In this document: in pieces, positions 16,254 to 26,364 of the stretch
Layout: the number at the start of each line of letters is the position of its first letter
Position numbering within the stretch: the stretch's first letter is position 1
Assembly (NCBI GenBank): GCA_963713355.1
Contig: CAVQLK010000006.1
Span: 1,054,001-1,118,000, forward strand
Direction of reading: 5' to 3'
Source: FEN-1219 sp963713355
Lineage (GTDB): Bacteria; Pseudomonadota; Gammaproteobacteria; Steroidobacterales; Rariloculaceae
DNA: 64,000 nucleotides
The notes under the pieces: model-generated
Database searches by the model: none
Told to the model about the DNA's origin: nothing
The model's input: only the letters and a program-made list of their open reading frames with translations
Made by a program: the position numbers and the translations under genes

Positions 16254-18668
16254 ATGACGGAAGTCGGGTCAGCGCTGCGCGCTCTGCGCAAGACTCCTGC
16301 GTTCACGTTGACTGCCGTCGGTACGCTGGGTCTCGCGATCGGCGCGAGCGCGGCAATCTTCACGCTCGTCGATGCCATCTTGCTGACCCCGCTTCCGTAC
16401 CCCGACCCGGATCGCCTAGTGATGCTACGCGGCTCGGCGCCGGGCACGGATGTCGGAGAGGACTTCGGTCTTGCGAACGAGTTCCTCATCGAATACCACG
16501 AGACTGCGGACCTATTGGAAGGAGTCGCCGCGTACAACACGTTCACGAGCACGTTGCGCACGGATGAACGCGTCGACCGAGTGCTGATGTCGAGCCCCTC
16601 GCTGCCGTTGTTCGAGATGCTCGGCGTGCAGCCGCTGATCGGCAGGCTCCCCGCGGTCGAGGACGCCGACGACGTCGCGCTTCTGAGCCACGGTCTCTGG
16701 CTGGACTGGTTTGACGGCGATCCAAACGTTCTCGGGCGGAGTTACTCGATCGCGGGTCAGGCGCGCACGGTCATCGGAGTCATGCCGCCGGACTTCGATT
16801 TCCCGCGCGAGGACATCACGCTCTGGATACCGAATCCGATCTTGGCCGCTGCCGCGCCGGTCAGGCGCAGATCACGCCGGCAAGTTCGGGCTGCCGCTCG
16901 TCGCGCGCGTTCGAAGTCGGCGTCGATCGCGAGGCGTTGATCGCGCAGCTCGATACGATCGCGAGCCGGCTGCCCGAAAAGTACGGGGGCTCGCCGGGTA
17001 CGCCGAGATCATCGCGCGGTTCATTCCGCGTGTGGTGCCGCTCGAGGAGCAGTTGCTCGGCCGCTCGCAGGCCCGCTCTGGATCTTGCTCGGCGCACGGG
17101 CGTCCTGCTCTGATCGCCTGCGCCAATGTCGCAAATCTTTTTCTGGCCCGACCGAGCGGCGGCGAGGCGATATCGCCGTCCGGCATGCTATCGGGGCAGG
17201 CGCGCTGGCACCTGATTCGCCGGCAGCTCGTCGAGACACGTGGTTGCGATTTCGCGGGCGCCCTCGCCGTCGGCATGGCGGCGTGCTAGTGCCGCTGATC
17301 GTCGAGCAGGTTCCGGTCCGGTGCCGCGGTTGAGCGGCACGGAGCTTTCGCCGACGACGGTGCTGTTCACGTTCGCGGTCAGCATCGTCGCCGGGCTGCT
17401 GTGCGGGGTCGTGCCGGCGCTGCGGACGGCGGGCGTCAGCTTTGCGTGGTTGCGTGAAGCTCGCGCGAGGCTCGACGTGCGGCTCGGCGCTGGACCCGTG
17501 ACGCCTCGTGTTGGCCAAGCGGCGCTCGCGCTCGTTCTGCTGGTCGGCTCCGGATTACTGTTACGGAGCTTCGTGGCGCTGCAGAACGTCGACCTCGGTT
17601 ACGCCACGAGGACATCTTCACGTTTCAGATGGCTCAAGAGCAGGCCAATGGGGCACGGGACGACGGGGCGAGCTTCCACCTCGACGTTCATGGAGCGGTT
17701 GCGCGCGTTGCCGGGTGTCGAGACCGTCGGGATCGTCGAAAACTTTCCTTTGAACGAGGGTGCTTCGGTCACCGCGTTTTCGACCGATCCGACGTCGGCC
17801 GGCGGCACGGCGGTCGGAATATTCGCTCGGCGTGACGTTCGTTGCTGGCGACTACTTCCAAGCGATGGGCATCGCGATGCTGCAAGGCCGGAACTTCACG
17901 GAGGCGGAGCAGCGGGAGAATCCCGGCCACGTCATCGTGTCGCGGTCGACCGCCGAGCGCCTCTGGCCCGGCGAAGACGCAATCGGCAAGCAAGTGAACG
18001 TGAACCAGTTCGGCTTGCGGGAGACCGTCATCGGCGTCGTCGAGGACATTCGGCAAAGCGGCTTCCGCGTCGAGGGTGGACCGAACGTCTATTTCCCGTT
18101 GGTCTCGCAGCGGCCCGAAATCTGGGCGATGCCCACGCCGGCCTACGTGCTGAAGACGCCGCGCGCCGATAGCATCGCGGGCGAGGTCCGCGCCTTGGTT
18201 CGCGAGGTCGCGCCCGAGGCGCCGATGTACCGGTTCTATACGATCGAGGAGCTCGTGGCGCGCTCCTTGGTGCAGCTAACGTTCACGATGATTGCGTTGG
18301 CGCTTGCGGCCGGGCTCGCGCTGCTGCTCGGCATGGTCGGGCTCTACGGCATCCTCTCCTCGACGGTGGCCGAGCGTACGCGCGAGCTCGGCATTCGGAT
18401 CGCGCTCGGCGCGCAGCCGGCGCGGGTGCGCCGAATGGTCGTTATTCAAGGCATACGAGTCGTCGCCGTGGGTGTGATCGTAGGTATAGTCGCCGTGGTT
18501 TTCGGCGCGCGCGCACTCGACAGCCTGCTCTACGGCGTGCGCTCGTTCGATCCCGTCACGTTGACGATGACATCGTTAGCGATGTTGCTCGTCGGCGCCG
18601 TCGCGAGCTGGGTTCCCGCGTATCGCGCAAGCTCGGTCGATCCCGCGCGAACGCTGAACGAGAGTTGA
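16254..18668 (+). pseudogene. FtsX/MacB-type ABC permease broken by many frameshifts
   Basis: The start (MTEVGSALRALRKTPAFTL, helix, MacB domain) reads cleanly to about 16855 and the end reads cleanly from about 17830 to the stop at 18668 (final helices and VPAYRASSVDPARTLNES). Between them the expected blocks, such as LIACANVANLFLAR near 17110, SPTTVLFTFAVSIVAGLLCG near 17350 and ALALVLLVGSGLLLRSF near 17530, appear in order but in changing frames, needing at least six shifts in about 1 kb. The intact protein would be about 800 residues, a relative of the permease at 11047-13545. The gene is either dead or covered by poor sequence. Confidence 0.85.
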
Positions 18669-18724
18669 CGGCCACGCTGCGTCGCGGCAACAGCACGCGG
18701 CGCTCGAATTGGCTCGTCGAGCGC

Positions 18725-19697
18725 CTACTTCTCTTCGCGCTCGTCGTCCGTCGCGCGCGCCGCGCTCAAGATGTTCGCTAGGCCCAAGTTGCCCTCGTGG
18801 CACGCATACTCGAACGGCGCGGCTTCGGCATCGCGCTTCAGCGGCATCTCGAAGGCCCATGGCGCGGTCCACGTGGCGGGATCCTCGAAGCGCACTTCCC
18901 ACGACAATGTGTTCGCGTCGACTGGCGTGAAGCGCTCCGTGATGACGAGGTCCTCGCTGGCGTTGCGATAAGCGGCCTCGGGGCGGATGTTGCGCGTCTC
19001 GACGACGAGCGTGTCGCCTTCGAAGCGGCCGCGCGCGTCGCCCATGTAGAAATCGAGATTCGACGGGACGCGCGGCGCGTCGCCGAGCGGGATGACGCGC
19101 GTCTCGTGGACCATCTCGTACTGGATCGCGACGTAGCCCGGCGACTGCGTGATCCGGTACGCGTTGCCGTAGATCATCGGCATCATCGAGCCCGGCAGGC
19201 CGATCGAGATGCAACGATCATAAAGGCTCATGTCCGTGTACGTGTCGGGCGCCTCGCGCTTGGGCAGCGAGCGTGCTTGCGCGCGCGCCCGCGCCGCTTC
19301 CGTCACGGCCGGCACCTTGCCGTCGGCCGGCTCGCTGACGAGCCACGGCCTGCTGTTGATGGCGTCGAGATGCTCGTACCAGTGCGGCGGGCCGGCGCCC
19401 GTGTCGTTGTCGGCGCTGCCGCCTATACGCGCCGCGCCCGCCTGCGCGCGCCGGCTGCGCTCGACCATGAGCTCCTTCATCTGCTCGGGCCCGAACTCGC
19501 GGCGCTGCTTGCCCTCGAGCTCTGCCGGCCGCTCGAACGGCGTGCCGAACTCGTCTTTGTTCGTATAGGTGCCTTCGATCCGCGGGTCGCCCCACGACGT
19601 GCGCGGCAACGGCGTGCTCGTGCTCGTTTGCGCCGTCGACAGCTGCCGCCATCGCAGCAGCCAAAGCAGCGAAGGTCAGTCGTGCTCGATGGTTCAT
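18725..19697 (-). CDS. Secreted protein with GDTLVVET motif; frameshift in the signal peptide region
   Basis: About 320 residues if repaired. The clear start is the ATG at 19695-19697, with AGGAGG just before it and a signal peptide (NHRARLTFAALAAAMAAA). Around 19625-19640 the frame shifts; the following frame runs QTSTSTPLPRTSWGDPRIEG and stays open to the stop at 18725. An uninterrupted 294-codon frame begins at 19609, but its start is only an internal codon. The core carries LPGSMMPMIYGNAYRITQ and FEGDTLVVET, shared with the proteins at 24523, 26365 and 36626. Function unknown. It follows the DUF6152 gene by 24 bases. Confidence 0.72.
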
Positions 19698-19721
19698 GTC
19701 GATCCTCCTAGCTCCGGGCAG

Positions 19722-20712
19722 CTACTGCTGATACCCCGGCTTGCAATTGTACGGCTCGCGCCAGCGCTCGGTGCGCACGAACACTTCCTTTTGCGTGTGC
19801 GGCTCTTTGAACACGACGGGATCGTCGATCGTCCACGTGATCTCGAGCTCGTGCGTTTGCGCATTGACCTCGATGCGCTCCGTCAGCTTCAGATCCGCCG
19901 TGTGCATGACGGCGCGGCGCGGCTCGAGTGCTCCCACGTTCGAAGCTCGTCGTCTCGATGACGAGCGCGCTGCCGTCGAAGCGGCCCGTCGAGTAGCCCA
20001 TCGAGCTACGCGGCGTGCCGGGCGGAGGCTCCGTTTCGCCGAGATGGACCACGCGGCGGCTGTCCATGAACTGATGGTCGACGACGACGGTGTTCCCATC
20101 GCGGCGGATCTCGAACGGCTCGTTGACATTGACCCAGAAGCGCACGGGGCTCGCGGGTTCGCAGTCGATCGCGGGATCATCCTTGATCGGATCGAACGCG
20201 GCGCGCAGCCGCTCGCCTTCATCGGTCAACGCGCCCGTGTAGTAAGAGACGGCGAACGTCTTCATGGCCCAGACGCCTTCGATCGACTCGCGCTGCGCGT
20301 CCGGCACGGCCGTCGTCGCGGGTGTCGCGCCGAACAGCGTCGAGGAGCGCAGCACGCTGCCGTCGTCGAAATGGGCTTCGCGCAACGCACAACCCGTCGG
20401 ATTGTGGCGTGCTTGGCTGCCCGTGATCTTGACGTGTGCTCCGGCGGCGAACGCCTCCTGCGTCAGGCCGTTGCGGGCCAGTACGCTGCGCGACGCCATC
20501 TCGCAATGCCAAATGGTCTCTGTGCCGTCCGCGCCGATGGTGCGCAGATACACGAACGAATGCGGGTTGATGAACTGGAACTCGGCCACCGTGCCGTCGA
20601 GCGTGACCTGCTTGCCGTCGTCGTAGTGCGGCGCGACGCCGTGGTGCGCGCGCACCGGCAGGGCGAGCAGGCAGGCTAGGACACCGAGGCGGGACAGCGT
20701 CGCAGCGTTCAC
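19722..20712 (-). CDS. DUF6152 secreted protein fused to GDTLVVET-type domain; one frameshift
   Basis: About 329 residues if repaired. A signal peptide ends at VRAHHG, giving the usual DUF6152 mature start HHGVAPHYDDG, followed by GTVAEFQFINPHSFVYL. The second half contains FDGSALVIETTSF, a weak version of the shared motif. Near 19935-19945 the frame breaks: the frame as read continues to 19708 without similarity, whereas the neighbouring frame gives VGALEPRRAVMHTADLKL and ends in CKPGYQQ at 19722. It has the same layout as the gene at 5932, and both are damaged near their 3' ends. Confidence 0.75.
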
Positions 20713-20858
20713 GAGACTCTCCGGTCGCGCACGGCCTCATTGTAGACGGCGCGAAAGCCAAGGGAAGCTCCATGGACGCCGCGCTGCCAAGGACCGGTCT
20801 CGACTGCTTGCCGGGCCGGGAGTATCGTCGCGGTGGGCGCGCATCCTGGGAGGCCGCT

Positions 20859-21566
20859 ATGAAGACCGATAATGGAGCTCTCGCCGTCTCGCTCGTTTTT
20901 GCTGCGCTTATCGCCGCGTCGCCGGCCGGCGCGCAGCAGCGCGAGACACGGCCGCTCGAAGGGTTCGATGCGATCGAGGTCGGCGGCGGAATCGATCTCT
21001 TCGTGCGTCAAGGCGCCGTGTTCGTAGTCGAGGTCGAGGCGGAGGAGGACGACGCCGCCGAGATCGTCACCGAAGTGCGCAATCGCACGCTGGAGATCCG
21101 ACGCAAGGGCTCGTTCAACTTCTTCAGCTGGGGCGGCGATCCAGGCGCCGTGCACGTCACCTTACCGACGCTCGTGTCGCTGACGGCATCGGGCGGCTCG
21201 GACGTCAGGTCGGAAGGCACGTTCACGAGCGACAGCCTGGACATCGTCGCGTCGGGCGGCAGCGACGTGGCGATCGACGTGTCGGCGGGTACGCTCGAGG
21301 CAGTCGCATCGGGCGGATCGGACATACGCCTGAGCGGCACCGCGCGATCGGCGACCGTCCATTCGAGCGGCGGCAGCGATCTCAACGCCAGTCAGTTCAC
21401 GGCCAATGAAGTCGACGTTCACAGCAGCGGCGGCTCCGATCTCTCGATCGCCGTGCGCGACAAGATCGTCGCCAACGCGTCGGGCGGCAGCGACGTCGCG
21501 TACAGCGGGCAGCCGACCGTCGTGAACGTCAACGCGAGCGGCGGCGCCGACGTGCGCCACCGCTAA
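20859..21566 (+). CDS. Head GIN domain (DUF2807) secreted beta-helix protein
   Basis: 235 residues from the ATG at 20859 (GGGAGG six bases upstream). A signal peptide ends near SPAGAQ. The rest is the putative auto-transporter adhesin head GIN domain: GFDAIEVGGGIDLFVRQG, then seven or so turns each bearing S-G-G-S-D (SGGSDVRSEG, SGGSDVAIDV, SGGSDIRLSG and so on) at roughly 19-residue spacing, as in a right-handed beta-helix. The repeated Ser-Gly-Gly-Ser-Asp face would stack into a ladder. Exported, function unknown. Confidence 0.88.
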   Translation: MKTDNGALAVSLVFAALIAASPAGAQQRETRPLEGFDAIEVGGGIDLFVRQGAVFVVEVEAEEDDAAEIVTEVRNRTLEIRRKGSFNFFSWGGDPGAVHVTLPTLVSLTASGGSDVRSEGTFTSDSLDIVASGGSDVAIDVSAGTLEAVASGGSDIRLSGTARSATVHSSGGSDLNASQFTANEVDVHSSGGSDLSIAVRDKIVANASGGSDVAYSGQPTVVNVNASGGADVRHR

Positions 21567-21581
21567 CAGCCCTCGCGCCGG

Positions 21582-24287
21582 TCAGAACGTGAAGCTGATG
21601 CTGACACCGGCCTCACGCGATCGGCCGACGATCGCGAAGTCGTAGCCCCACGTATCGCGCGTGTCGAATCCGCCGTTGATGTAGAGCTCGTCGGTGAGAT
21701 TCTTGCCCCATATCTCGACCGCGAAGTTACGGGCCGGCGGCTCGTAGACGAACCGTGCGTTCAGGATCCCATACCCCGGCTCGAGGATCGGGTTGCCGTT
21801 AGCATCGATCAACGTCCGCTGATAGGCAGAGTCGCGCGCGTAGTCACCCATGTAGCCGTAGTTGCCGACGAGCAGGATACGGCCGCCGTTGGAAATCGGA
21901 ATTTCGTAATTCGCGCCGAGCGTGTAGCTCTCTTCTGCGGCGTATGCGAACGGCGCGCCCGGGAACTGGCCCGTGGTGCCGTCGAAGAAGCCTGCCTGGA
22001 TGTAGTTCGTATCGATCAAGCCCAAGCCGAAATTCAGCTGGAGCCGGTCAGTCGCGCTCCAGATGACCTCAAACTCGAAGCCGTCCGCGGTGCCTTCGCC
22101 CGTGCCGTCCTGGTAAGGAAATGGCTGTGTGTTGCCGGCGGCATCCCTTGGCAGCAACCAGACGCGCATGCCTTCCCAGTGTGCGTCGAAATAGGTTGCG
22201 TTGAACCGCAGCGCTCCGTCGAGCCAGTCCGAGCGCAGCCCGATCTCCTTGTTGTCGACGAGCTCGGGCGGAATCGCGCAGCGCACGTTATTTCCACCCG
22301 GTATACGCGCCGTGCAACCGTCGGGCGGGAGCGAGGTGGCTCCGATGTTCACGAGCGGCTCGCTCGCCGACGTGAAGCCTTCGGCGTAGGTCGCATAGAC
22401 CATCATCGTCTCGGTCGGCCGGTACGCGACGTTGAACTTGTAGGTTTCGATCGTCGGCTGGTCGCTGTCGATGAAAGTCGAAGAGACAGGTCCGGCGAAC
22501 GGATCGCCTTGCGGCCGGACACCGGGATCCACCGTGCGGAACGCATCGCTCGGCGTGTAGCTGATATCCCCGCCGGTCTTGTCGCTGAGCCGCGCGCCAA
22601 CCGTGACGTCGAGCTTGTCGGTGATGCCGAACGTTGCCTCGCCGAACCACGCCTCGTCGTCGTCGAACTGGTTGGTCAACTGATCCGCGCTGATGAACCC
22701 GAAGTTCCAGGGATACCGGCCCGCCGGAGCGAACAAAACTGGTGCGGCATTGGCGGTCAACATGTTGCCGCCGGAATTGACGACGGGCTGCCCGGGCGGC
22801 GAATTGACGACGCCATTCAACCCCAACAGGACCGCGGTTTGACGCACGTACTCGCTGGCCTGCGTGTTGACGGTCGGGTTGACGTTGCCTTGCGTGTTCG
22901 GAACGACGAACTCCCACATGCCCCAACGATAGAAGCGTCGCGTCAAGCTCTCTTCGAGCGAATAGTACCCGGCGAGCCAATTGATCCGGCCGTTCGGCGT
23001 CGAGCCCGAGAGATGGAGCTCGATCGTCTCGTTCTCGCGCACCTCGACGATGTCGTCCGTCGTCACGAGGAACTCGGTACCGTCGAAGTCGATGACCTGG
23101 CGTTGGTCCTGCTCCCAGGTCGAAAGGATCGCCTCGAAGCTCAAGTTGTCGGTCATTGCCCACTTCGCGTTGAGCGTGCTGTAGCGCAGGTCGGCCGTGA
23201 TGCCGTCCTCCATCGAGTCGGACTTCGTTTGCCACTTGCCGACCTCGCCCGGCCCGAACACCTCGTTTGGGACGAGCGCCGTTCGGTAGTTGCTGGTAAT
23301 GCCGCCCTCGTAGTCCGTCGTGTGGGTCGTGGGATTGAACGCCGGGCTCGGCTCGCCCGTGTAGCGCCTGCCGACTCCAACGTTCGGCGGTGTCGCCCAG
23401 CCGGTGCCCGTGAAGAAGTTTTGCCCGACAGACGCTCCGCCGGCGCCTACGGCGGCGCAATTCGCGAGATTCGCGGCGCAGGCGGCGTTGGCCTCCGCCT
23501 GGAACGCACCCAGCATGATGTTGTAGGCATAGATCTTGGAGTTGTCGTAACGCGTCATTCGATGGACGCGCGGATCCGTGCCTCGCTTGTCTTCGTCGTT
23601 GTGCGTGAAGCGCAACGAGAACGCGTCAGTCGGTTCCCATAGAAGATCCGCACGAAGAATCGTGTCGTCTTGCGCGCCGAAGTTCCACGGCACCGTCAGG
23701 CCCTCGAGGAAGCCGTCGTTTTGAAACGTTGCTCCGGTGAACTTGCTCTTCAGGTTTCCCGTGATCGGAAGATCGACGGACACTTGCGCATCGCGGCGAT
23801 TGTAGTCGCCGACATCGAGCTTCACGCGCGCGCCGAATTCGTCGCTCGGCAACCGCGTCGTCATGTTGACGGCACCGGCGTTCGTGTTTCGACCGAAGAG
23901 CGTTCCCTGCGGCCCACGCAGGACCTCGACGCGCTCCATCTCGAGGAAATTCGATTGCTGGAAGCCGAAGCCGTCCTGCCAGACGCCGTCGACGTAGATG
24001 CCGACACCGGGCAGCCCGCGAGCGTAGAAATTCGGCTGACCTCCGCCCGTGGAGGGATTCAGCGCCACGTTCGGGACCATGATGCCGAGATCCCGGCCGT
24101 TGGTGATGCCGCCAAGCTCGAGCTGCTCAGCGCTAAACGCCTGAATCGAGACCGGAGTGTCCTGAAGATTGGTCTCTCGGCGAGTGGCCGTTACGAGAAT
24201 TTCCTCCAGTTGTGCCGAGGCGCCAAACGGTATCGAGCCGATGACGGCCGCGGACAACGCAGCCAAGCGCAGATCGTGAGTACGCAT
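21582..24287 (-). CDS. TonB-dependent outer membrane receptor
   Basis: 901 residues. A signal peptide to about ASA at 25 is followed by a TonB-box-like EEILVTATRR, the plug domain (SIQAFSAEQLELGGI; VEVLRGPQGTLFGRNTNAGAVN near 120-145) and a large beta-barrel ending in the Phe-terminated strand GVSISFTF. The layout is that of the CirA/FyuA-like receptors used by many Proteobacteria for polymers, siderophores or hydrophobic nutrients; the ligand is not predictable. It lies 235 bases downstream of a nine-gene operon transcribed the same way and probably has its own promoter. Confidence 0.95.
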   Translation of the reverse strand: MRTHDLRLAALSAAVIGSIPFGASAQLEEILVTATRRETNLQDTPVSIQAFSAEQLELGGITNGRDLGIMVPNVALNPSTGGGQPNFYARGLPGVGIYVDGVWQDGFGFQQSNFLEMERVEVLRGPQGTLFGRNTNAGAVNMTTRLPSDEFGARVKLDVGDYNRRDAQVSVDLPITGNLKSKFTGATFQNDGFLEGLTVPWNFGAQDDTILRADLLWEPTDAFSLRFTHNDEDKRGTDPRVHRMTRYDNSKIYAYNIMLGAFQAEANAACAANLANCAAVGAGGASVGQNFFTGTGWATPPNVGVGRRYTGEPSPAFNPTTHTTDYEGGITSNYRTALVPNEVFGPGEVGKWQTKSDSMEDGITADLRYSTLNAKWAMTDNLSFEAILSTWEQDQRQVIDFDGTEFLVTTDDIVEVRENETIELHLSGSTPNGRINWLAGYYSLEESLTRRFYRWGMWEFVVPNTQGNVNPTVNTQASEYVRQTAVLLGLNGVVNSPPGQPVVNSGGNMLTANAAPVLFAPAGRYPWNFGFISADQLTNQFDDDEAWFGEATFGITDKLDVTVGARLSDKTGGDISYTPSDAFRTVDPGVRPQGDPFAGPVSSTFIDSDQPTIETYKFNVAYRPTETMMVYATYAEGFTSASEPLVNIGATSLPPDGCTARIPGGNNVRCAIPPELVDNKEIGLRSDWLDGALRFNATYFDAHWEGMRVWLLPRDAAGNTQPFPYQDGTGEGTADGFEFEVIWSATDRLQLNFGLGLIDTNYIQAGFFDGTTGQFPGAPFAYAAEESYTLGANYEIPISNGGRILLVGNYGYMGDYARDSAYQRTLIDANGNPILEPGYGILNARFVYEPPARNFAVEIWGKNLTDELYINGGFDTRDTWGYDFAIVGRSREAGVSISFTF

Positions 24288-24448
24288 GCGAGATTCCCCC
24301 TCAGAAAAAACGGCACGCGGAACTGAAGCCCCAAACGAGTATGGCCCAACTTCGTGTTAGTGGGAACACTAGTGTCGGCCTGCTTTCATGCGGCTTTGCG
24401 AGGATGTGTTGCCGCGAGCCAACACGAGACCGGTCGATATAAAGGCCA

Positions 24449-24460
24449 AACCGATCGGTT
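24449..24460. promoter_or_regulatory. Palindrome upstream of the TonB receptor gene
   Basis: AACCGATCGGTT is a perfect 12-base palindrome of the kind bound by TetR-family regulators, about 160 bases before the receptor start. A second small dyad, TAGTG-4-CACTA, lies at 24358-24371. A role in receptor control is a guess. Confidence 0.3.
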
Positions 24461-24522
24461 CGGTGCGCGACGCTGTTTGTTGGCGGGCCGGCGTGCGAGA
24501 TCTGACCGGGCTCGCGCTGCGC

Positions 24523-25347
24523 TCAGCGCGCCTCAGGCACGAGCCGCGGTTGCCCGACGCGCGTCGGATCGAGCGTGCCGGTTTCGTCGTTGACGAAGTA
24601 CCACTCGTCGCCGAGCTTCAAGTGCCGATTACCTTCGGCGCACACATACTCGACCCACACGGGATCCTTCTCGAGGCTGTAACGGCGTGCGACTGTCCAC
24701 GGCCGCGTCAGCGCAGCGTCGATCGTCGTGATGCGGTCTTCGAGCGTGCTTTCGTCGATGCGCCGAATCTCTTCATGCACGACGGTCTCGTCGTTCTCGT
24801 GCAGCACGACGGCGGCCGAGTCGAACGAGCGCGGCCCTTTCATGCCGCGCGTCTCGATCGACAGCATGTCGTAAACGCCGTCGCCGTTCTCGTCGTGCCA
24901 CTGGCCGATCGAGTAGCCGTTGAACTCGGGCAGGATGTACTCGGGCCAGCCGCGGCCGTCGGTGTAGACGCGCCGTACCTGGCTCTCCCAGTCCGCGTAG
25001 ATGTACGTGATCTTCGGCGTGACGATGATCTCCATCGGGAACGACATCGTCATCATGCGTGGCATGCCCGGCGGCAAGCACGTCGCCGGCGGGTCACCCG
25101 CGAGGATGCCTTGCTCGCGCTGCGCGAGATATTGCTCGCGAATCGCCTGGTACTCCGGCGTTAATGGAGGCGGGCCAACCTTGTCGTAGCCGTCGGGCTC
25201 CCAGTTCAGGCTGCCGACGCGCGCCCACTGGCCGCTCCAGTCGGGATACGGGTTCAGCGGAGCGACCGTCTCGCTCGTGCAGCTTGCCGCGATGACGACG
25301 GCGAGCGCGAGCGCGGCCGCGGGAAACCGGAAGCAATTGCGGCGCAT
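24523..25347 (-). CDS. Lipoprotein of the GDTLVVET-type secreted family
   Basis: 274 residues. The signal sequence ends in a lipobox IAASC (Cys23). The mature part opens PYPDWSGQW and carries LPPGMPRMMTMSFPMEIIVTP and VYDMLSIETRGM, a diverged form of the GDTLVVET block, matching the layout of the 36626 protein (CYPPGTPRIYIHPFPMEII). Function unknown. It is the last of nine genes in the leftward operon, six bases after the DUF6152 gene. Confidence 0.8.
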   Translation of the reverse strand: MRRNCFRFPAAALALAVVIAASCTSETVAPLNPYPDWSGQWARVGSLNWEPDGYDKVGPPPLTPEYQAIREQYLAQREQGILAGDPPATCLPPGMPRMMTMSFPMEIIVTPKITYIYADWESQVRRVYTDGRGWPEYILPEFNGYSIGQWHDENGDGVYDMLSIETRGMKGPRSFDSAAVVLHENDETVVHEEIRRIDESTLEDRITTIDAALTRPWTVARRYSLEKDPVWVEYVCAEGNRHLKLGDEWYFVNDETGTLDPTRVGQPRLVPEAR

Positions 25348-25353
25348 GCCGCG

Positions 25354-25740
25354 TCAGCCTGCGGCCGCGGGTCTTGGCTCGATCGGCTTACCGTCGGCCC
25401 AGCGCGGATTGCTGTAGTTGCCGCCCGCTGCGCCGCTGCGCAAAGGCCGCACCGTGACCATGATCTGGTCTCCGGGCTTCAGCGTGTTCGGAGTCCAGCC
25501 GCGGCGGAACAGCCCCGCCGTGTTGCTGCCTTCGACGCTCCAGACCTTCTTCTCGCCAGTCGCCGCGTCGACGACTTCGAGCACGATGAACACGTGCGGA
25601 TTCACGAATTGCCATTCGACGACGGTGCCTGCGAGCTCGATCGGATGCTCGGAATCATAGATGGCCGTCGAGTGGTGAGCGCGAGCGTGCGTGACGACGA
25701 GCGCGCCCGCGAACGCTGCCGTGAGCAGTAGTTTTTTCAT
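25354..25740 (-). CDS. DUF6152 secreted protein
   Basis: 128 residues from the ATG at 25738-25740, overlapping the preceding stop (ATGA). A signal peptide ends at ARA and the mature protein starts HHSTAIYDSEHPIEL, with GTVVEWQFVNPHVFIVLEV and LKPGDQIMVTVRPLRSG later. This is a stand-alone DUF6152 domain, a small beta protein whose invariant N-terminal His-His after signal cleavage looks like a metal site (inference). A longer frame upstream is only the overlap with the neighbouring gene. Confidence 0.85.
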   Translation of the reverse strand: MKKLLLTAAFAGALVVTHARAHHSTAIYDSEHPIELAGTVVEWQFVNPHVFIVLEVVDAATGEKKVWSVEGSNTAGLFRRGWTPNTLKPGDQIMVTVRPLRSGAAGGNYSNPRWADGKPIEPRPAAAG

Positions 25741-26345
25741 TTCGGGTCCCGCAGCAACAGCACGCTCGCGGCGAAGTCTCGCTTCGCGGCCGCGAGCTCG
25801 TCGGCGCCAAGCCGCGCGCAGAGCAGCGTCTCCTTGCCCGGTTGGCGCTCTCGATCGAACGGCACCGTGCCGGGGCAGGGCGTGTGCGTCTTGTAGACGT
25901 CGTACGGCGCCTGCCACTCGGGTTGGCCGTCGCCTTTGAACTCTAGGTACACCGCGGCCGGCTCAGCGGGTGTCGCGCCGTAGACGAGCATGTCGCGCAA
26001 GCGCCCGGCCGTGTCGTCGAACTTCGACTTCGAGACGACGACGACGACCTTGTCGCCGACTTCCAGTGTCTTGTCGTCCCAGCCGAGGCCGCGCAACTGA
26101 TTCACGGAGTCGGTCTCGATGGCCCAAACGGCCGCCTCGCCGCCGTTCGCGCTCGGTACGTCGACGAAGAACTCCGAGTGCGGATTGATCCAGCGGACGC
26201 GCGAGATCGTGCCTTCGATGCGGACGGCGCCGCCGTCGGCCGAGCGGTCGTCGACGAAGTACAGCGAGTCGGAGTGGTGTGCCGCGGCGCCGCCGGCGAG
26301 CACCGTCGCGGCAGCGGCGACGCCACGGGCAATTAGATGCTTCAT
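25737..26345 (-). CDS. DUF6152 secreted protein with C-terminal extension
   Basis: 202 residues, with AGGAGAGAG before the ATG. A signal peptide ends at GGAAA, then HHSDSLYFVDD and GTISRVRWINPHSEFFVDV mark DUF6152. The 70-residue extension contains two cysteines (TPCPGTV and LLCARL) and looks like a separate small domain. It sits between the lipoprotein gene upstream and a second DUF6152 gene with which its stop overlaps. Role unknown. Confidence 0.82.
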   Translation of the reverse strand: MKHLIARGVAAAATVLAGGAAAHHSDSLYFVDDRSADGGAVRIEGTISRVRWINPHSEFFVDVPSANGGEAAVWAIETDSVNQLRGLGWDDKTLEVGDKVVVVVSKSKFDDTAGRLRDMLVYGATPAEPAAVYLEFKGDGQPEWQAPYDVYKTHTPCPGTVPFDRERQPGKETLLCARLGADELAAAKRDFAASVLLLRDPK

Positions 26346-26364
26346 GATCTCTCTCCTGAACTGC

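Noticed and set aside
21140..21566. Tandem repeats in the head GIN gene as a possible CRISPR or satellite array
   Set aside because: The repetition is at protein level (SGGSD turns) inside one open frame; unit sequences vary and no spacers exist.
22179..23642. 487-codon plus-strand frame opposite the TonB receptor
   Set aside because: Shadow frame; the receptor on the minus strand is complete and well conserved.
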